A stretch of 6,342 nt of DNA, from contig CALLBE010000156.1 of NCBI GenBank assembly GCA_938001985.1, forward strand, positions 1 through 6,342. Direction: 5' to 3'. The notes under the pieces were generated by a model. The model was not told the DNA's origin and searched no databases. It was given only the letters and a program-made list of their open reading frames with translations. The translations under genes and the position numbers were made by a program. Shown one piece after another: positions 1-5,244 of the stretch (position 1 is its first letter; the number at the start of each line of letters is the position of its first letter). The DNA comes from an uncultured Verrucomicrobiales bacterium (GTDB lineage: Bacteria > Verrucomicrobiota > Verrucomicrobiia > Verrucomicrobiales > Akkermansiaceae).

Positions 1-288
1 AACATTGAAAAATACGCTTTGTTTCAAGCGCGTTCTCCAATTATATCTCCCCGTTAGCAAGCTGTAGCGAGTTGGCGTACAAACGGATGAAGAAGTGTGG
101 GCATCTGTAAAATCCATTCCCTCCTCAGCCATGCGGTCAATATGAGGCGTCAGCGCCTTCCCTTTATTATACGAAACATCTCCTATTCCCATGTCATCGG
201 CTAAGATGAAAATAATATTAGGTCTTTCAGCGGCAGCTAATAGTGAGGCAAGTCCTAAAAAGGCAAGGGCAAGGGTTTTTATTTTCAT
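1..288 (-). CDS. Secreted type I sulfatase, N-terminal part (truncated by window edge)
   Basis: This is the first 96 codons of a formylglycine-dependent sulfatase, which hydrolyses sulfate esters, often on algal or host polysaccharides. Residues 1-20 form a signal peptide: a lysine-rich start, a hydrophobic core and an AAA end just before ERPN, so the enzyme should be exported. The family opening follows, RPNIIFILADDMG, in which D31 and D32 are the expected calcium ligands. The signature SVCTPTRYSLLTG lies at 68-80; C70 in CTPTR is the residue converted to formylglycine, so this is a Cys-type sulfatase needing FGE or anSME for maturation. The ATG at 288 is chosen because it immediately precedes the signal peptide; no convincing Shine-Dalgarno is visible. 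The C-terminal metal site and substrate-binding part lie outside, so substrate and subfamily cannot be called. Confidence 0.95.
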   Translation of the reverse strand, partial: MKIKTLALAFLGLASLLAAAERPNIIFILADDMGIGDVSYNKGKALTPHIDRMAEEGMDFTDAHTSSSVCTPTRYSLLTGRYNWRTRLKQSVFFNV

Positions 289-294
289 GAATAA

Positions 295-447
295 TTAATA
301 GATATCTTGAGTTTTAAAGAAATCAAGCGTTTGGATAAGTACTTGATTACAGTTTTTAATGGGGAGGCTCTTCCTAAAGCTGAGGGGGGGACCATGCCCC
401 TTGCCTTTATATTTATCTAGATCAGAAACATTACCTGCTTCTAGCAT
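295..447 (-). CDS. Doubtful 50-codon ORF or gene remnant before the sulfatase
   Basis: The minus strand is open for about 66 codons, from after a TAG at 495 to a TAA at 295-297. The first ATG is at 447 and would give 50 residues beginning MLEAGNVSDLDKYKGKG and ending LDFFKTQDIY. It is in the same frame as the sulfatase, whose ATG lies six bases beyond the TAA. The composition looks protein-like (charged N-terminal half, hydrophobic/aromatic C-terminus), but I recognise no family and see no Shine-Dalgarno. It could be the tail of a decayed gene, a small peptide gene, or chance. A run of seven C on the coding strand (384-390) is a possible slippage site. Confidence is low. Confidence 0.22.
   Translation of the reverse strand: MLEAGNVSDLDKYKGKGHGPPLSFRKSLPIKNCNQVLIQTLDFFKTQDIY
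321..348. repeat. Inverted repeat upstream of the sulfatase
   Basis: AATCAAG (321-327) and CTTGATT (342-348) are perfect 7-base inverted arms around a 14-base spacer, 33 bases or more upstream of the sulfatase ATG. On the minus strand the second arm is followed by TCTTTAAAA, a poor U-tract; on the plus strand a TTTTT follows four bases later. It may be a weak terminator closing the trmL operon, or an operator for the sulfatase. The sequence alone does not decide between these, and an AT-rich match of this size can also arise by chance. Confidence 0.3.
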
Positions 448-460
448 CAATCTATTAAAG

Positions 461-489
461 CGTTCCGCATTTTCATCGCATAGGGAACG
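461..489 (-). terminator. Possible weak terminator hairpin after trmL
   Basis: CGTTCC (461-466) and GGAACG (484-489) form a perfect 6-base stem with a 17-base loop, starting about 26 bases past the trmL stop in the direction of transcription. The 3' arm is followed by CTTTAAT, not a true U-run. An overlapping 4-base stem GGCT/AGCC (489-492 with 501-504) competes with it. This is the only GC-bearing structure after the operon, but it is a poor fit to an intrinsic terminator. Confidence 0.25.
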
Positions 490-514
490 GCTCTATCCAC
501 AGCCCCTCTCAACG

Positions 515-964
515 CTATCGTTGCTGACGGAAGACTTCGAACATGCCAATCCCAACAGCCGTTGCTAGATTAAGGGAGCGGATAGGGCCTTCTTCCATTG
601 GAATCTGAACGCCTCGAGACGCTTCTTTTTCTAATAAGCTCTCTGGCAAACCCCGGGTTTCTGGGCCAAAAACCAATCCACATTCTTTAGGGTAATCCAC
701 GTCCCAATAGCTTTGGTTTGTTTTCGTTGTGAAATAGTACAAGTCCAACTCAGGGTGTTCGCCTATGAAGTGATCCCAATCATCCCACAAATGCAGGTCC
801 ACACTGTTCCAATAATCCAAGCCAGAGCGGCGCACGGATTTCTCATCGAGTGAAAACCCTAGGGGTTGAATCAAGTGAAGCCTGGCGCCCTTGGACACAC
901 ACAAACGGCCAATAGCGCCTGTGTTGTGAGGAATCTCAGGTTCGTAAAGAATGATGTGAAGCAT
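515..964 (-). CDS. trmL: tRNA (cytidine(34)-2'-O)-methyltransferase TrmL
   Basis: This is a SPOUT-class methyltransferase of the TrmL/YibK family. It uses S-adenosylmethionine to 2'-O-methylate the wobble nucleotide (C34, or cmnm5U34) of tRNA-Leu isoacceptors in the cytoplasm. At 149 residues it is close to the 157 of the E. coli enzyme, whose sequence it follows throughout. The N-terminal motif LYEPEIPHNTGAIGRLC (6-22) carries N14 and R20. The knotted SAM-binding site is formed by LVFGPETRGLP (97-107) and by IPMEEGPIRSLNLATAVGIG (121-140), including S130 and N132. The C-terminus stops soon after, as in minimal single-domain members that act as homodimers. The ATG at 964 lies 3 bases past the stop of the permease gene, so it is probably co-transcribed and translationally coupled. 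The housekeeping role does not explain the pairing with a metal transporter. Confidence 0.95.
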   Translation of the reverse strand: MLHIILYEPEIPHNTGAIGRLCVSKGARLHLIQPLGFSLDEKSVRRSGLDYWNSVDLHLWDDWDHFIGEHPELDLYYFTTKTNQSYWDVDYPKECGLVFGPETRGLPESLLEKEASRGVQIPMEEGPIRSLNLATAVGIGMFEVFRQQR

Positions 965-967
965 AAG

Positions 968-1861
968 TTATGATGAAGGCAGTTTGGACTTAGGTTTCAC
1001 TCGTTTCAACAAGATAACACCGATTAAAAGCAGACCTGAGAAGACCGCCATTCCTCCTGCAGAGCTGGTAGAGCTGGCTTCAATACCAAACCAACCGCCT
1101 ATCATGGCACCAAAAAACTTGAGGCTTAGTAAATGCCCAATCATGGCAATCACAAACGAGAAGACAATCGATAGAATAATCATCACCCGCAAGCTTGAGG
1201 TCATCTGATAGGCAATGGCCGGTGGAATGATCATCATGGAAACCACCAGAATACTACCCACGGCCTCAAAGGCCATCACCGCCGTGATCGCACTCAGTAG
1301 CATCAATAAATAATAAATAAGCTGCGGCCGAGAAGCCACGGAATCCCCATGCTGAGGGTCAAAGGTCGCCAGTCGAAATTCTTTAAAAAACGAGACGATA
1401 AAGATCAAATTAATCACCGCAATCAACAACGCACGCCACACAATATGCGGAGGCGTCTCAAAATCAAACACCGCCATTTCTAAGTTTCCAAATAGCACAT
1501 GACTGGGCTCAATATGAACATGGTCAGCCAGCAAACGCTGTAAAATCAATCCAATCGCAAAGAGCGTGGTGAACGAAATGCCAAGCGCAGAGCCCGAGTC
1601 AATCCCACTCACCTGTTGCAAGGACTTGGTCAACGCCACGCAGACAATTCCAGACACCACCGCGCCCACCAGTAGATAAAAAGTGTTCACCTCTCCCGTT
1701 ACCAAATACGCAATCACAATCCCCGGCAGAACCGCATGAGAGATTCCATGTGACATCATGCTGTGCTTACCCACTAATAAAAAACAGCCCGGCAGCGAAC
1801 ACGCCACACCAAACAAGGCGGCCGTCACGACAATCCAGAGATCTAATTCCGTTAAATTCAT
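968..1861 (-). CDS. Metal (Mn/Zn/Fe) ABC transporter permease, ABC-3 family
   Basis: This is an inner-membrane permease of the ABC-3 family (ZnuB, MntB, TroC/TroD), 297 residues with about eight or nine hydrophobic helices spread from 8 to 286. Family features are the first-helix region GCFLLVGKHSMMSHGISHAV (25-44), ALGISFTTLFAIGLIL (92-107), HVLFGNL (121-127), ATFDPQHG (165-172) and FEAVGSILVV plus IIPPAIAY (198-218). Such permeases import Mn2+, Zn2+ or Fe2+ together with an ATPase and a solute-binding protein; which metal cannot be read from the sequence. The ATG at 1861 is preferred over the GTG at 1864: its A is the last base of the lipoprotein TGA (TGATG), a typical coupling overlap. trmL follows after 3 bases. 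Unusually, neither the ATPase nor the binding-protein gene is in this operon, so partners must be encoded elsewhere. Confidence 0.9.
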   Translation of the reverse strand: MNLTELDLWIVVTAALFGVACSLPGCFLLVGKHSMMSHGISHAVLPGIVIAYLVTGEVNTFYLLVGAVVSGIVCVALTKSLQQVSGIDSGSALGISFTTLFAIGLILQRLLADHVHIEPSHVLFGNLEMAVFDFETPPHIVWRALLIAVINLIFIVSFFKEFRLATFDPQHGDSVASRPQLIYYLLMLLSAITAVMAFEAVGSILVVSMMIIPPAIAYQMTSSLRVMIILSIVFSFVIAMIGHLLSLKFFGAMIGGWFGIEASSTSSAGGMAVFSGLLLIGVILLKRVKPKSKLPSS

Positions 1862-2073
1862 CACTCGGGTAATCTAAAACGATAATTAGGCAATACTTCG
1901 TCCTCTTTTCCATCACCCGTGGAAGCTTGACCCTGCTGTTCTTGCGAAGGCAATGTGAACGATTTGTAATAAACTTTAGGCGTGCTTTTAACGACTTCCT
2001 TCTGAACACAACTCACCAAGGTCAACAAAAGTAAGCTTATGAAAAGCCTCAGTAAACAATGCTGCTGGATCAT
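1861..2073 (-). CDS. Small predicted lipoprotein, unknown function
   Basis: This is a 70-residue protein with a clear lipoprotein signal: hydrophobic stretch LLRLFISLLLLTL (7-19) and lipobox LVSC with the lipidated cysteine at C22. The mature peptide is only about 49 residues: a basic start (CVQKEVVK), a Ser/Gln/Gly-rich, probably disordered middle, and an end in VLPNYRFRLPE. I recognise no family. A GTG at 2082 would add three residues, but the ATG at 2073 has AAGGTG six bases upstream, so I use the ATG. The TGA overlaps the permease ATG (TGATG), which implies coupled translation and perhaps a shared role at the membrane. It is far too short to be a solute-binding protein. Whether it accompanies the permease functionally is inference from position only. 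Confidence 0.75.
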   Translation of the reverse strand: MIQQHCLLRLFISLLLLTLVSCVQKEVVKSTPKVYYKSFTLPSQEQQGQASTGDGKEDEVLPNYRFRLPE

Positions 2074-2079
2074 GCTCTG

Positions 2080-2085
2080 CACCTT
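2080..2085 (-). promoter_or_regulatory. Ribosome binding site deciding the lipoprotein start
   Basis: AAGGTG on the minus strand lies six bases before the ATG at 2073. It is one of the few recognisable Shine-Dalgarno-like sequences in the window. It overlaps the alternative GTG start at 2082, so it favours the ATG. Confidence 0.5.
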
Positions 2086-2102
2086 AAAAAAGCAAATTAC
2101 TT

Positions 2103-2130
2103 TTGTCGATATTTTCGCTCGCTAAATAAT
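2103..2130 (+). promoter_or_regulatory. Possible sigma70-type promoter for the 2158 gene
   Basis: TTGTCG (2103-2108) and AATAAT (2125-2130, within TAAATAAT) resemble -35 and -10 boxes with a 16-base spacer, about 28 bases before the ATG at 2158. The 84-base divergent gap 2074-2157 must also hold the promoter of the lipoprotein operon on the other strand, but I see no convincing boxes there. The region is AT-rich, so chance matches are likely. Confidence 0.35.
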
Positions 2131-2157
2131 AAAAAGAGACGTTTCTTAGATTAAAAG

Positions 2158-2655
2158 ATGATCAGCTCAAAAGACTTAACCGACGTTCAAATTCAAGCCC
2201 TCAAGGAATGGACCTCTCTTGGAGAGCCTCTAGGAGAAATTCAAAAAAAGCTAAATTCAGAGTTTAACCTGAAGGCCACTTATTTAGACACGCGCTTTCT
2301 TCTCCTAGACCTTAACTTAGAAATCGCCGCGCCGAAAGAACAGGAGCCTGAAGAGGAAAATACTGAGGAAGCAGCCCCTCAAACTCAGGAAAACTCTACA
2401 GAGGCTCAAGAAGTCTCTGCTCCCTTAAACCCAGCCGAGCTCACGGCGGGAGAGGTTCACGTAACCCTCGATCAAGTCACTCAAGCTGGCATGCTTTATA
2501 ACGGCCAAGTTGTTTTCTCAGATGGGGAACAAGGGCGTTGGTGCATTGACACCGCTGGCAAACCAGGCATCACTCCCCAAACGCCTAACTACCAGCCAAA
2601 AATAGAAGATATCGAAACCTTCCAAACCAAACTGCGAGCGCTTTTGTCTAAGTAG
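2158..2655 (+). CDS. Hypothetical acidic two-domain protein
   Basis: This 165-residue soluble protein has no signal peptide or membrane segment. Three parts can be seen. Residues 7-56 look helical and like a small helix-turn-helix-type fold: ALKEWTSLGEPLGEIQKKLN, then TYLDTRFLLLDLNL. Residues 57-95 are a Glu/Pro/Ala/Gln-rich linker, probably disordered. Residues 97-165 look like a small beta-rich domain (GEVHVTLDQV, NGQVVFSDGEQGRWCID) ending in an amphipathic helix (IEDIETFQTKLRALL). I recall similar proteins, annotated only as hypothetical, in Verrucomicrobiota, but cannot confirm this. The ATG at 2158 has only a weak purine stretch (AAAAG) before it. It is the sole plus-strand gene here, and its TAG ends one base before the hisD stop on the opposite strand. 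Any DNA- or RNA-binding role is speculation from the N-terminal pattern. Confidence 0.8.
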   Translation: MISSKDLTDVQIQALKEWTSLGEPLGEIQKKLNSEFNLKATYLDTRFLLLDLNLEIAAPKEQEPEEENTEEAAPQTQENSTEAQEVSAPLNPAELTAGEVHVTLDQVTQAGMLYNGQVVFSDGEQGRWCIDTAGKPGITPQTPNYQPKIEDIETFQTKLRALLSK

Positions 2656-2656
2656 A

Positions 2657-3958
2657 CTAGCTTCTTCGGATAGAAACCGAAGCGCCATGCGCGTCCAGAC
2701 CTTCGACTCGAGCGAAGGCATCTGTGAATGGAATCGAAGCAATAGCCGCCGCTTGCGAGCATCTGACAATACTGGTTCTTCGCTGGAACTGATCAGCTCT
2801 CAACCCTGAGAACGACTTGCCCGCACCTCCCGTCGGCAAGGTGTGACTAGGACCAGCAATAAAATCACCAACCGCTACGGGAGAGAAGTTACCAATAAAA
2901 ATAGCCCCTGCTGTTTTCACCGCGGCAATCGATTGATCTTCAATCTTAGTATCAACAATCAAACTCAAATGCTCAGGCGCATAATCGTTGGAAAGCTGAA
3001 TAGCTTGCTCAACCGACTGCGTGATGACAACGTCCGTATTATTGACTAAAACTTCGTTAATATAGCTGGCTCGGCTCAAGGACTTTAACTGCTCCTTGAT
3101 CTCAGCCTCTACTTTTTCAACCAAGGATTCTGATGGGGTGAAAAATGCAATTTCACTGTCTCCACCGTGCTCAGCTTGCGCTAACAAATCCGCTGCAACA
3201 TAAGCAGGGTTAGCCGAATCATCTGCAATCACCAACACCTCACTAGGTCCGGGTAATAAATCAATCGCAACCGCTCCGACAACCTGACGCTTCGCTTCAA
3301 CGACAAAAGCATTCCCAGGGCCAAAAATTTTATCCACAGGCTTAACGCTTTCGGTTCCATAAGCCAATGCGGCAATGGCTTGCGCGCCTCCAACTTTTAG
3401 AATGGAAGTCGCCCCAGCTTGAACTAAGGCATAAAGTAAATCCGGGTTCACCTTGCCATCAGGACCGCAAGGGGTGGCTGCGACAATCTCAGGCACTCCA
3501 GCAGCTTTAGCAAACGCACCAACCATGAGTGAAGTAGAGACCAACGGGGCTTTCCCTCCTGGGATATAAATACCCACGCGATCGTAAGGAAGAAATCGCT
3601 CACCCACTTCAGCGCCTTGTCTATTCTGGCTCGACCAGTCTTGGCGAAGCGATTTCTCGGCAAAATCAAAAATATTAGCCCGACTCTCAGCTACGGCCGC
3701 TTTAACATCCGCCTCAACCGCAGCTTCCGCTTCTTTAATTTCCGCTTCTGAAACCCATAGAGAAGAAGTTGTGAGCGAAGCCTTATCGAACTTATGAGTC
3801 AAATCGATAAGCGCTTGGTCCCCATCCGTTTGGACTTGGGTCACGATATCGGCCACTATTTCCTTAACCGAATCTGTTGGGATTGAACGACGGTTCAATG
3901 TCTTAACGAACGCCTCAAAAGCTTCGTCCTTAAAGTGGATTTTCTTCATTCCTTCCAT
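2657..3958 (-). CDS. hisD: Histidinol dehydrogenase
   Basis: This cytoplasmic zinc enzyme catalyses the last two steps of histidine biosynthesis, oxidising L-histidinol to L-histidine with two NAD+. At 433 residues it is full length. Visible family motifs are YIPGG (131-135), GGAQAIAAL (190-198), FGPGN (212-216), GPSEVLVIAD (237-246), LAQAEHG with Q261 and H264, APEHL with the catalytic pair E329/H330, VGDF with D365, GPSHTLPTGG (369-378) and GLDAHG with H424. Q261, H264, D365 and H424 match the E. coli zinc ligands by spacing, so the enzyme should be active. Start choice is uncertain: TTG 3964, ATG 3958 and ATG 3949 are all in frame; GGAAGGA touches the last one, too close for a normal Shine-Dalgarno. 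No other his gene is near; it lies 35 bases behind the DUF420 gene, with a hairpin between. Confidence 0.96.
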   Translation of the reverse strand: MEGMKKIHFKDEAFEAFVKTLNRRSIPTDSVKEIVADIVTQVQTDGDQALIDLTHKFDKASLTTSSLWVSEAEIKEAEAAVEADVKAAVAESRANIFDFAEKSLRQDWSSQNRQGAEVGERFLPYDRVGIYIPGGKAPLVSTSLMVGAFAKAAGVPEIVAATPCGPDGKVNPDLLYALVQAGATSILKVGGAQAIAALAYGTESVKPVDKIFGPGNAFVVEAKRQVVGAVAIDLLPGPSEVLVIADDSANPAYVAADLLAQAEHGGDSEIAFFTPSESLVEKVEAEIKEQLKSLSRASYINEVLVNNTDVVITQSVEQAIQLSNDYAPEHLSLIVDTKIEDQSIAAVKTAGAIFIGNFSPVAVGDFIAGPSHTLPTGGAGKSFSGLRADQFQRRTSIVRCSQAAAIASIPFTDAFARVEGLDAHGASVSIRRS

Positions 3959-3984
3959 GCTCAATCAGGCTCTATAGATCCGTT

Positions 3985-4007
3985 AAAAACAGCCTAGTAA
4001 TAAGGCT
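3985..4007 (-). terminator. Short intrinsic-terminator-like hairpin between DUF420 gene and hisD
   Basis: On the minus strand AGCCT (4007-4003) pairs with AGGCT (3995-3991) around a 7-base loop, followed after one G by TTTTT (3989-3985). The stem includes part of the TAG stop of the DUF420 gene. With only five pairs it is weak, and may attenuate rather than end transcription into hisD. A translating ribosome reaching the stop codon would mask it. Confidence 0.4.
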
Positions 4008-4542
4008 TTAACATTAAGTAACACGCCGGTCCTGTCAACGCGACAAATAACCAAAGTGGAAACACCCATTTCACGAGTTTGCGGTGCTCATCAAAGCGAT
4101 TGGTGACACCAAAAACGTAAGCTTTTAAAATCAATGGCAATGAAAGTGCCGCCAAAATAATATGTGAAATCAACAAGCTGTAATACACGGTCTTCAATGT
4201 TCCTTCACCACCGTAAGACGTCGACGAGTGAGTTGAGTTATACGTAATATAGCTCAGTAAAAATAGACTCGAAAGCACCATGGCAATCTGAATCATCCAC
4301 GCGTGAGTTTTATACTTGCCGAGTTTCACAAAAACCAAGGCCGCGATTAAACAAACCGCAACCAGACTGTTACAAACGGCATTGAAAGCCGGTAAGAACT
4401 TTAGATTCACCCCTTCTGGCAAAGGCAAGTGATAGCGGTGCAAAACAATCACGGTGAGGTAAACCACAGCCGTTAAAACCCACACCAATGGATCTAGTTT
4501 TTTGGCTAAGCCGAGTTTAGGTGTTTGTGCTAATAGAGACAT
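3994..4542 (-). CDS. DUF420 membrane protein, likely oxidase assembly factor
   Basis: This 182-residue integral membrane protein has about five hydrophobic segments (roughly 17-35, 50-72, 82-100, 118-142, 158-178). It matches the DUF420 family, which includes Bacillus YozB and, as I recall, staphylococcal CtaM, a factor needed for aa3-type oxidase function. Family landmarks are the N-rich start of helix 2 (PAFNAVCNSL), LGKYKTHAWM with H80, SSLFLLSYITYNSTH (91-105), YYSLLISHIILAALSLPLIL with H127, DEHRKLVKW with H153, and the C-terminal FPLWLFVALTGPACYLML. The repeated histidines near membrane faces suggest a metal or heme ligand role, which is inference. The ATG at 4542 is 13 bases after the SCO stop, with a weak GAAAAG before it. 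Being next to SCO genes supports a job in copper or heme insertion into cytochrome oxidase. The oxidase subunits are not in this window. Confidence 0.85.
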   Translation of the reverse strand: MSLLAQTPKLGLAKKLDPLVWVLTAVVYLTVIVLHRYHLPLPEGVNLKFLPAFNAVCNSLVAVCLIAALVFVKLGKYKTHAWMIQIAMVLSSLFLLSYITYNSTHSSTSYGGEGTLKTVYYSLLISHIILAALSLPLILKAYVFGVTNRFDEHRKLVKWVFPLWLFVALTGPACYLMLKPYY

Positions 4543-4555
4543 ATCTTTTCAATTA

Positions 4556-5242
4556 TTATTTAGCGTCTAAGTAGAGTCTGATTTTGTGAGCCATCTCCTC
4601 TTTCCACTTGTTATAAAGTTTTTCGTTCTGGAACTTTGAGCTGTATAAGTCGTACTTACCTCGCATTTGTCCTTCGCGGTCAATCAAAGCAATTCCCATG
4701 TCATGAGCATAACGGCCCTTACTGTTGATCTCACCCACGTCTGTACGCTCTTTCACATCATGGAAGTATAATTGCGATCGCACCCAAGCGCTTCCCGCCT
4801 CTTTATCTGCTCTGACAAACCACCAGAATTTTGGGTCAGCCTTCGCCATATCTGAATACTCAGCTAATTTCTCAACCGTATCTTCCTCCGGGTTTACCGA
4901 TAAACAAATGATTCTAAAGTCTTTCTCATCCTTATAGGTCTTTGCAATTTCCAATAAATCCGTGAAATTACGTTGCGCGCACTGCGGGCAATCAACAAAA
5001 AACTGGCAAAAAAGCCAAACCTTTCCGTCCAGGTCCTTTAGGTTCAGCTGCTCTCCAAGTTGGTTTTCAACCTCGAGGCCCTCGCTGATAACGCTCAGGA
5101 TTCTTCCCGGAACTTCTTCTGGGGTTGGCTGAGCTATCGGTGATTTTTTATTAGTGCTGAGGAAAAAGCTCATTCCCAGAATTAAAATACAAAGAACAGC
5201 GACACCTCCGTAGAGCATGATGAGCGTTTTTTTCTTATCCAT
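4556..5242 (-). CDS. SCO1/SenC-type copper or thiol protein, membrane-anchored
   Basis: This 228-residue protein has a single N-terminal anchor (6-28) and a thioredoxin-fold domain facing the periplasm. It resembles SCO1/SenC proteins, which deliver copper to, or reduce, the CuA site of cytochrome c oxidase. Seen in sequence: LKDLDGKVWLFCQFFVDCPQC (68-88) at the redox site, FRIICLSVNPEEDTVEKL (109-126), FWWFVRA (139-145) and AHDMGIALIDREGQMRGKYD (179-198). C85, C88 and H180 fit the copper-ligand positions, but the cysteines are spaced CxxC, not the CxxxC usual in SCO. This may shift it toward thiol-disulfide exchange; a TlpA-like reductase is the alternative. The ATG at 5242 comes two bases after the stop of the upstream paralog, so the two are surely co-transcribed, with the DUF420 gene following after 13 bases. 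Confidence 0.85.
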   Translation of the reverse strand: MDKKKTLIMLYGGVAVLCILILGMSFFLSTNKKSPIAQPTPEEVPGRILSVISEGLEVENQLGEQLNLKDLDGKVWLFCQFFVDCPQCAQRNFTDLLEIAKTYKDEKDFRIICLSVNPEEDTVEKLAEYSDMAKADPKFWWFVRADKEAGSAWVRSQLYFHDVKERTDVGEINSKGRYAHDMGIALIDREGQMRGKYDLYSSKFQNEKLYNKWKEEMAHKIRLYLDAK

Positions 5243-5244
5243 AA

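Noticed and set aside
380..402. GC-rich hairpin GGGG-CATGGT-CCCC near 386-399
   Set aside because: Only four pairs and no following T run; it is mostly explained by the G7 tract.
359..568. Plus-strand open frame of 69 codons overlapping the end of trmL
   Set aside because: It overlaps trmL antisense, has Arg/Leu/Ser-rich shadow composition and no recognisable motif.
984..1208. Plus-strand open frame inside the permease gene
   Set aside because: It is antisense to well-conserved transmembrane segments of the permease and has no independent support.
1767..2009. Minus-strand frame spanning the lipoprotein-permease junction
   Set aside because: It is an alternative frame through two supported genes, basic and without domain or start signal.
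2074..2157. MntR-, Zur- or Fur-type operator upstream of the permease operon
   Set aside because: I looked because of the metal permease. TTTGC followed by a T run and AAGG recalls part of an MntR box, but no palindrome is present and nothing matches a Fur or Zur box.
2646..2657. Inverted repeat at the convergent stops as a bidirectional terminator
   Set aside because: Only four or five pairs, a tiny loop and no T run on either strand.
2518..3049. Open frames at 2518-2769 (minus) and 2843-3049 (plus) around hisD
   Set aside because: They overlap hisD or the convergent gene out of frame; hisD is fully supported by catalytic residues.
3448..3669. Alternative minus-strand frame inside hisD
   Set aside because: It lies within a conserved part of hisD and shows no family motif.
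4725..4937. Plus-strand frame antisense to the SCO gene
   Set aside because: It is a Ser-rich shadow of the SCO coding strand with no separate evidence.
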